Below, in pieces: positions 6,506 to 11,519 of a stretch of DNA of 11,519 nt (its first letter is position 1; every line of letters begins with the position of its first letter). Source of the stretch: Gammaproteobacteria bacterium (GTDB lineage: Bacteria; Pseudomonadota; Gammaproteobacteria; Pseudomonadales; Azotimanducaceae); assembly GCA_028821035.1 (NCBI GenBank), contig JAPPHP010000471.1, forward strand, positions 1 to 11,519. Reading direction: 5' to 3'. The position numbers and the translations under genes are program-made. The notes below the pieces were generated by a model, which worked only from the letters and a program-made list of their open reading frames with translations, did no database searches and was not told the origin of the DNA.

Positions 6506-8224
6506 ATGCCTCGCTACGACCTGCTCATCAAGGGCGGCACGGTGATCGACGGACTCCGGACGCCGCGCTACACGGCGGACATCGCCGTCGCCGGCGGACG
6601 GATCGCGCAGATCGGGCGGGTCGCCGAGTCCGAGGCCGCGCGGGTGTTCGACGCGAAGGACCTGATCGTGGCGCCCGGCTTCGTGGACCTCCATACCCAC
6701 TACGACTCGCAGGTGTTCTGGGACCCGTGGTGCACGCTCTCCGGCTGGCACGGGGTGACCTCCGTCGCGATCGGCAACTGCGGTTTCGGCTTCGCGCCCG
6801 TCAAGCCCGAGGACCGCGAGCGGGCCATGCTCACCATGGAGCGCAACGAGGCGGTCCGCGCGACCACGATGGCGGCCGGGATGCCCTGGGACTGGGAGAC
6901 CTTTCCCGAGTTCCTCGACAGCCTGGAGCGGACGCCGAAGGGCGTCAACATGCTCTCCTACGTGCCGATCAATCCGCTCATGGCGTACGTGATGGGCCAC
7001 CAGGCCGCCAAGGAGCGCCCGGCGACCGAAGAAGAGCGCAGGCGCATGTGCGCCCTCCTGAGCGAGAGCCTCGACGCCGGGGGATGCGGGATATCGGCGC
7101 AGCTCCTTGGCCCCGGCAGCGTGCAGCGCGACTACGACGGCACGCCGATGATCACGGACACCATGTCAGAGGAGGACCTGCTGACGTTCGCGGCGGTCCT
7201 GCGCGAGAAGCAGCGTGGCTTCATCCAGGTGCTCGGCGGGAGCCCGGAGCTCGGCGAGCAGCTCTGCGAGGTCAGCGGCCGGCCCCTCGTCTGGAACGCG
7301 GTCGTGCTGCTCCTGGACCAGCACGGCAATACCTACGGACACTACAAGGACCGCCTGCGCTGGCTGGAAGAGGCCAACGCGAAGGGCCACCGCATCTTCG
7401 GCCAGTGCGTGACGGCCCAGAACAACTACGAGTTCTCGCTCACCGACTGGAACCTCTTCGACCCGATCCCGGCATGGCGGGCGGTGACCCTCGGCAGTGT
7501 CGAGGAGCGCATGCGCAAGATGCGCGACCCGGAGCTGCGCCAGGCGGTCCGCGACAGCTATCGACCGAGGCCGTTCATCGGCGCGCTCTCGACGGACATT
7601 CCGGACCTCCGGATCGCCGAGGGTTTCACCGATGACGTGCGCGCGCTCGAAGGCTACACGGTAGGCGAGATCGCGAAGCGCGACGGCAGCCACCCGGTCG
7701 ATGTCTTCCTCGACACGGCCCTGGCGGACGACCTGCGCACGGTGTTCGTCACGCCGCCCCAGGAATTCGAGATGGACGCGATGCGGGAGATGGCGAACTC
7801 CCCCTTCGCGCTGCCCGGCATCTCCGACGGCGGGGCGCACATGAAGTTCATGACGACCGGCCGCTACGCGACCGAGTTCCTGACGTTCCTGGTGCGCGAC
7901 AACGGCATCATGGACCTCGAGCAGGCCCACTGGCGGCTGTCGGGCTACCCGGCGCTCGCCGCCGGGTTCACGGACCGGGGCGTGCTCCGCGGAGGAGATC
8001 CGGCGGACATCATCGTCTACGACTACGACGCCCTGAAGCTCCTGCCGACGGAACGCCTGCACGACTTCCCGGCCGGGGACTGGCGGCTGTCGCAGAAGGC
8101 GGACGGCTACCGGCTGACGATCGTCAACGGCCGGGTCACGTTCGAAGACGGCGAGTGCACCGGGCAGACCCCGGGCGTGCTCCTGCGCCACGGCCGTACC
8201 GCGCCCGACGCGCTCGCCGCCTGA
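6506..8224 (+). CDS. D-aminoacylase-like amidohydrolase (amidohydrolase 3 family)
   Basis: A 572-residue amidohydrolase-superfamily protein, similar to those annotated N-acyl-D-amino-acid deacylase. It opens with the usual beta-sandwich strand (YDLLIKGGTVIDG, residues 4-16), then the metal motif DLHTHYD with H63 and H65, GNCGFGFAP with C92 at 90-98, and ISDGGAH at 439-445 with the catalytic-type D441; the C terminus returns to the sandwich (GDPADIIVYD, 497-506; IVNGRVTFEDGE, 539-550). In Alcaligenes faecalis D-aminoacylase the metals use H67, H69, C96, H220, H250 and D366. Here there is no histidine from residue 167 to 272, so the H220 equivalent and probably H250 are absent, and a D-aminoacylase reaction should not be assumed. 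No signal peptide: cytoplasmic. The SDR gene follows within 20 bases, suggesting an operon. Confidence 0.88.
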   Translation: MPRYDLLIKGGTVIDGLRTPRYTADIAVAGGRIAQIGRVAESEAARVFDAKDLIVAPGFVDLHTHYDSQVFWDPWCTLSGWHGVTSVAIGNCGFGFAPVKPEDRERAMLTMERNEAVRATTMAAGMPWDWETFPEFLDSLERTPKGVNMLSYVPINPLMAYVMGHQAAKERPATEEERRRMCALLSESLDAGGCGISAQLLGPGSVQRDYDGTPMITDTMSEEDLLTFAAVLREKQRGFIQVLGGSPELGEQLCEVSGRPLVWNAVVLLLDQHGNTYGHYKDRLRWLEEANAKGHRIFGQCVTAQNNYEFSLTDWNLFDPIPAWRAVTLGSVEERMRKMRDPELRQAVRDSYRPRPFIGALSTDIPDLRIAEGFTDDVRALEGYTVGEIAKRDGSHPVDVFLDTALADDLRTVFVTPPQEFEMDAMREMANSPFALPGISDGGAHMKFMTTGRYATEFLTFLVRDNGIMDLEQAHWRLSGYPALAAGFTDRGVLRGGDPADIIVYDYDALKLLPTERLHDFPAGDWRLSQKADGYRLTIVNGRVTFEDGECTGQTPGVLLRHGRTAPDALAA

Positions 8225-8242
8225 CGGCGCGCGCGGGTGGAC

Positions 8243-9001
8243 ATGTTCGACCTCGACGGCCGCGTAGCGGTCGTCACGGGAGGCAGCAAGGGCATCGGCC
8301 GTATGATCGCGGAGGAACTCGTCCGCCGCGGGGTGCGCACCTACATCACGGCCCGGCATGGGGACGTCTGTCTCGAGACCGCGGCGGAACTGTCGGAGGC
8401 CGGCGAGTGCATCGGCATCCCGAACGACATGTCGACCGTCGACGGCGTCGCCGCGCTTGCGAAGGAGCTGGCGCGACACGAGGACGGCCTGGACATCCTC
8501 GTGAACAACGCGGGGACGGGTTGGGTGGCCCCGTTCGACGAGTTCCCGGAGAGGGGTTGGGACAAGGCGTTCAACGTCAACCTGAAAGGGCCGTTCTTCC
8601 TGACCCAGCGGCTGGCGCCGCTGCTGCGCGCCGCGGCGAGCGCGGAACGGCCGGCGAAGGTCATCAACATCTCCTCCATCGACGGCGTCTACGTGCCGGA
8701 CGACGACTCGTTCTCGTACGCCGCGAGCAAGGCGGGACTGAACCACCTCACGCGCCGCCTGGCCAAGTTGCTGGCGCCCGAGCACATTCACGTCAACGCC
8801 ATCGCGCCGGGCGCGTTCGTCAGCGACATGAACGTGATCGCGCGGGACGAGCCGGAGCGCATCGCTGCTTTCGTCCCCGCCGGACGGGTGGGGCGGCCGG
8901 AGGACATCGCGGGAACGGTCGTGTACATGGCGTCGCGCGCGGGCGACTACCTCATGGGCGTCACCTTGGCGGTGGACGGGGGCGTCACGCACGCCATGTA
9001 G
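8243..9001 (+). CDS. Short-chain dehydrogenase/reductase (SDR), classical type
   Basis: A 252-residue NAD(P)-dependent oxidoreductase of the classical SDR family. It has the Rossmann glycine motif TGGSKGIG (residues 12-19), NNAG (88-91), the structural N112 in NVN, S145 in INISS, and YAASK with catalytic Y159 and K163; PG in NAIAPGAFVSDM (186-196) and the C-terminal DGG (245-247) are also typical. No clear acidic residue ends strand beta-2 (R38 sits there instead), which would suit NADPH, but this is a weak hint. Length is normal for the family. ATG 8243 is preferred because homologues begin with this FDLDGRVAVVTGG pattern; GTG 8237 would add two residues. The gene follows the amidohydrolase by 18 bases and may oxidise or reduce its product; the substrate is unknown. 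Confidence 0.92.
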   Translation: MFDLDGRVAVVTGGSKGIGRMIAEELVRRGVRTYITARHGDVCLETAAELSEAGECIGIPNDMSTVDGVAALAKELARHEDGLDILVNNAGTGWVAPFDEFPERGWDKAFNVNLKGPFFLTQRLAPLLRAAASAERPAKVINISSIDGVYVPDDDSFSYAASKAGLNHLTRRLAKLLAPEHIHVNAIAPGAFVSDMNVIARDEPERIAAFVPAGRVGRPEDIAGTVVYMASRAGDYLMGVTLAVDGGVTHAM

Positions 9002-9060
9002 ACGCGTCGGCTGCCCGGGGCGTGCCGGTCTGCTACCTTACCTCGCGCCGTTGATCGTCC

Positions 9061-9068
9061 TGAGGAAG
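9061..9068 (+). promoter_or_regulatory. Ribosome binding site of the DUF3604 gene
   Basis: TGAGGAAG, containing GAGGAAG, lies 6 bases before ATG 9075. It selects this start over a TTG at 9051, which would put extra charged residues before the signal peptide. Confidence 0.6.
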
Positions 9069-9074
9069 CCCCAA

Positions 9075-10967
9075 ATGCCGTGCAGGCACACCTTCGCCAC
9101 GAGGCCCGCCGTGCTCGCGGCTGCCGCCGTCTCGCTCGCGACGCTGGCACCGGTCGCCTCCGGGGACACGAAACTCCTCTGGGGCGACACGCACCTGCAC
9201 ACGTCGTACTCCTTCGACGCGTTCATGAACAACAACCTCACGGTGGATCCCGACTACGCCTACCGGTTCGCCAAGGGCATCCCGGTGATGCACCCGTACC
9301 ACCGGGCGTGGATGCGGCTCGAGGAACCCCTGGATTTCCTGGCGGTGTCCGATCATGCGGAGTTCATCGGCGCGATGCGGCGCATCTACCTCGATGGGCT
9401 GCCACGCGAGGATGTGGGTTTCGTCGAATCGATCCGCAACTGGTTCTTCACCCGGCAGATCCGTAGCGTGATCGACGATGGGCAGGGGCCCGAGTTCTTT
9501 CAGGGCATCCTTCCGCCCGGCGCGGATCCGCGGGAGGTCGCCGCCGCCCACGGCGCGGATGGCGGCGGGCCGCTCGTTTCTCTGCCTCCGAGCCTGTTGC
9601 GCGAGGCCTGGGGCGAGATCGTGGATGCCGCGGAGGCGCACTACCAGCCGGGGACCTTCACGAGCCTGATCGGCTGGGAGTGGACTTCCACGCCAGGCGG
9701 GGCGAACCTGCACCGGGTCGTGCTGACCGACGCCGGAGCCGAGCAGGCGCGCGAGTTCCAGCCGGTGTCGTCCGGCCAGAGCCCGTATCCCGACGATCTC
9801 TGGGCCTGGCTCGACGAGACCAGCGCCGCCACCGGCGCCCGCTTCCTCTCGATCCCCCACAACTCCAACGTCTCCAAGGGCTTCATGTTCCCGGACATCA
9901 CGTTGCGCGGGGAGCCCGTGGACGCCGACCATGCCCGGGCCCGGATGCGCTGGGAGAGAATCGTCGAGGTCACCCAGATCAAGGGCGACTCGGAGGCGCA
10001 TCCGCTGCTTTCGCCGGACGACGAGTTCGCCGACTTCGAGACGTATCCGTTCCACCTGCAGACCGACGCACAGGAGTACGCGCCCGACGCGGGCGACTAT
10101 GCGCGCTCGGCTCTCCGGCGGGGGCTCGCACGCGGCGCGGCCGTGGGGATCAACCCGTTCCAGTTCGGGATGATCGGTTCTACGGACTCCCACTCGGGGC
10201 TCTCGACGGCGGCGGAGGACGCATTCGGGGGCAAGATGGCCACGGACTCGATTCCGGAGCGGAAGGACGATGTCGTCATTTCCGGCTTCGCGACCGGTTG
10301 GACGATGTCCGCATCGGGCCTTGCGGCGGTGTGGGCGGAGGAGAACACCCGCGAGGCCATCGTCGACGCCATGCACCGGCGTGAGACGTACGGGACCAGT
10401 GGACCACGGATCGGCGTGCGTTTCTTCGGCGGCTGGGAGTTCTCCGAGGCTGACCTCGAAGCGGAAGATGTTGCGGCCGCCGGGTACGGGAAGGGCGTGC
10501 CCATGGGTGGTGAACTCGTCACCGCGCCCGATGGCGCCGCGCCGCGCTTCCTGGCCGTGGCGCACAAGGACCCCTCGGGGGCGAACCTGGACCGCGTCCA
10601 GATCGTGAAGGGTTGGCTCGACGCGGACGGCGCGACCCACGAGCGGGTGTTCGACGTGGCCTGGTCCGGGGAACGGCAGCCGGGTGCGGACGGCAAGCTG
10701 CCGGCCGTGGGTAACACGGTGGACCTCGAGACGGCCCGCTACGCGAACTCCATCGGTGCGGCCACCCTGTCGACGGTGTGGGAGGACCCGTCCTTCGACG
10801 CCGGGCAGCCGTCCTTCTACTACGTGCGGGTCATCGAGATTCCCACCCCGCGTCACACGCTCTACGACGCGGTGGCGCTTGGCAGGGACGTGCCGGACTA
10901 CGGCCCTTCGACCCTCCAGGAACGCGCGTACACGTCGCCGATCTGGTATTGGCCGTCGGTGGAGTAA
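9075..10967 (+). CDS. Exported DUF3604 (PHP-like metal-binding) protein
   Basis: A 630-residue DUF3604 protein. These are large relatives of PHP-fold metal-dependent hydrolases with no well-established substrate. A Sec-type signal peptide is visible: basic start with R4 and R10, hydrophobic core AVLAAAAVSLATLAPVA (12-28) and probable cleavage near ASG-D (residue 30), so the protein is likely periplasmic or secreted. The mature protein starts LLWGDTHLHTSYSFD (34-48) with metal ligands H40 and H42; further likely ligands are D93-H94 in VSDHAEF, H262 in IPHNSN and D371/H373 in GSTDSH. The C-terminal half (from about 480) looks like a beta-rich extension ending in SPIWYWPSVE, a typical DUF3604 ending. 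It is 73 bases after the SDR gene with no obvious terminator between, so co-transcription is possible but less certain. A weak TACCTT (9034-9039) lacks a matching -35. Confidence 0.93.
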   Translation: MPCRHTFATRPAVLAAAAVSLATLAPVASGDTKLLWGDTHLHTSYSFDAFMNNNLTVDPDYAYRFAKGIPVMHPYHRAWMRLEEPLDFLAVSDHAEFIGAMRRIYLDGLPREDVGFVESIRNWFFTRQIRSVIDDGQGPEFFQGILPPGADPREVAAAHGADGGGPLVSLPPSLLREAWGEIVDAAEAHYQPGTFTSLIGWEWTSTPGGANLHRVVLTDAGAEQAREFQPVSSGQSPYPDDLWAWLDETSAATGARFLSIPHNSNVSKGFMFPDITLRGEPVDADHARARMRWERIVEVTQIKGDSEAHPLLSPDDEFADFETYPFHLQTDAQEYAPDAGDYARSALRRGLARGAAVGINPFQFGMIGSTDSHSGLSTAAEDAFGGKMATDSIPERKDDVVISGFATGWTMSASGLAAVWAEENTREAIVDAMHRRETYGTSGPRIGVRFFGGWEFSEADLEAEDVAAAGYGKGVPMGGELVTAPDGAAPRFLAVAHKDPSGANLDRVQIVKGWLDADGATHERVFDVAWSGERQPGADGKLPAVGNTVDLETARYANSIGAATLSTVWEDPSFDAGQPSFYYVRVIEIPTPRHTLYDAVALGRDVPDYGPSTLQERAYTSPIWYWPSVE

Positions 10968-10968
10968 C

Positions 10969-10986
10969 CGCCGCGCGCAGGCGGCG
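10969..10986 (+). other. Short GC hairpin before the membrane protein gene
   Basis: CGCCGC (10969-10974) pairs with GCGGCG (10981-10986) around a six-base loop. It begins one base after the DUF3604 stop and runs into the purine-rich Shine-Dalgarno of the next gene. With no U-run it is not a standard terminator; it might moderate translation of the next gene, or be a chance result of high GC. Confidence 0.2.
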
Positions 10987-10997
10987 AGGAGGGGACG

Positions 10998-11414
10998 GTG
11001 TTATACGCGGCAGCGATCATTGTGGGCATCGCGGCGGCCGCTGCCGGAATAGGGCTGTCGCGAAGATTGGATGCCGAGCGCGCGATCTTCGGTTGGGCGC
11101 TCGTTGTTGCGGCGTTCTGGTACATCGGCTTCGGCCTGTTCCATGGACAGGCCCTGTCCGAACTCGCGCCCCAGCTCATCGCCGGTGCAGTGTTTCTCGT
11201 TTTGGCCGTGCTGGGCCTGACCAGATCGATCGCCTTCACCTCCGCGGGCTGGCTTCTTCACGTCTTCTGGGACTACCTCGGACCGTACTTTGGCGAAGTG
11301 GCCACACCGTGGTGGGTTCCGCCCGCGTGTCTCGGGTTCGACGTCGTCGTAGGCATGTATCTCCTCGCGCGGTACCGTGGGGCCGCGCCGCTGCCCGAAC
11401 CCGAACCGGCCTGA
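10998..11414 (+). CDS. DUF6010-like integral membrane protein
   Basis: A small 138-residue membrane protein with about five hydrophobic segments: residues 2-20, 31-48, 58-75, 79-98 and 106-125. The GWLLHVFWDYLG stretch (84-95), with H88 and D92, and a later D115 match what I recall of DUF6010 proteins, where a WLLHT.WD motif and a late aspartate are conserved; no function is known. The C terminus is a proline- and glutamate-rich tail, probably outside the membrane. It starts at GTG 10998 after a strong GAGGAGGGG site at 10986-10994. The gap to the DUF3604 gene is only 30 bases, so the two may be co-transcribed; whether they share a role cannot be told. Membrane assignment is firm; the family name is moderate. 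Confidence 0.8.
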   Translation: MLYAAAIIVGIAAAAAGIGLSRRLDAERAIFGWALVVAAFWYIGFGLFHGQALSELAPQLIAGAVFLVLAVLGLTRSIAFTSAGWLLHVFWDYLGPYFGEVATPWWVPPACLGFDVVVGMYLLARYRGAAPLPEPEPA

Positions 11415-11451
11415 TAGGACTCCGTATCCGGACTCGTCCGACGGGCCGGCT

Positions 11452-11519
11452 TCAACGCCAGAAGTACCCGTTGCCCGTGGCCCGGTAGCTGCGCAGGAAG
11501 ACCTGGTCCATCGCGATGC
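11452..11519 (-). CDS. C-terminal end of an unidentified protein
   Basis: Read on the minus strand, an open frame enters from the right edge and ends at TGA (11454-11452). The 21 visible codons (ending RATGNGYFWR) almost all end in G or C, like the neighbouring genes, and the aromatic ending looks protein-like. It converges on the membrane protein gene with a 37-base gap. Too little is visible to name a family. Confidence 0.45.
   Translation of the reverse strand, partial: IAMDQVFLRSYRATGNGYFWR

Noticed and set aside
7166..8992. A 608-codon open frame on the minus strand opposite the amidohydrolase and SDR genes
   Set aside because: It spans two clear genes and lacks any recognisable motif; it is a product of high GC at third codon positions.
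9033..10856. A 607-codon open frame on the minus strand opposite the DUF3604 gene
   Set aside because: Antisense shadow of a gene with signal peptide and intact metal motifs; no protein-like features of its own.
1..11519. tRNA or rRNA genes, CRISPR repeats, insertion sequences, or inverted repeats marking a mobile element
   Set aside because: Reading both strands by eye I found no spaced direct repeats, no transposase-like frame, no tRNA-like cloverleaf and no paired terminal repeats; a covariance-model search would be needed to exclude small RNAs.

Overview
The window is a GC-rich, densely coding stretch of bacterial chromosome with eight complete protein genes between two partial ones. Nearly all third codon positions are G or C, Shine-Dalgarno sites are classical, gaps between genes are short, and one protein carries a Sec signal peptide. 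The families fit an uncultured heterotroph with broad small-molecule catabolism (proteobacterial or acidobacterial in style), but nothing seen fixes the phylum. I see no rRNA, tRNA, CRISPR array, insertion sequence or phage gene.

Layout. (A) 1-1406, plus strand: the C-terminal end of a PLP-dependent aromatic-amino-acid-type decarboxylase, followed 20 bases later by a phytanoyl-CoA dioxygenase (PhyH) family Fe(II)/2-oxoglutarate enzyme. (B) 1430-2442, minus strand: a two-gene module of an AbiEii-like nucleotidyltransferase toxin and a 118-residue partner, joined by a GTGA overlap; this is the only defence- or stability-like element. (C) 2507-6365, minus strand: a class III (glutamate-1-semialdehyde aminomutase-like) aminotransferase followed 10 bases later by a family 3 glycoside hydrolase with an extra C-terminal helical domain. 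(D) 6366-6505: a divergent promoter region. (E) 6506-9001, plus strand: a D-aminoacylase-like amidohydrolase and a short-chain dehydrogenase. (F) 9075-11414, plus strand: an exported DUF3604 protein and a small DUF6010-like membrane protein. (G) 11452-11519, minus strand: the last codons of an unidentified gene converging on F.

How they may work together: C and E diverge from one short intergenic region, so glycosidase, aminotransferase, amidohydrolase and dehydrogenase may form one catabolic locus for a glycosylated or N-acylated compound. This is inference from gene order; no substrate can be read from the sequence. The most unusual points are the amidohydrolase that keeps some D-aminoacylase metal ligands but appears to lack two essential histidines, the toxin-first order of the AbiEii-like pair, and the C-terminal domain of the glycosidase. 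I do not see a clearly unprecedented system; most genes belong to known families with unknown substrates.
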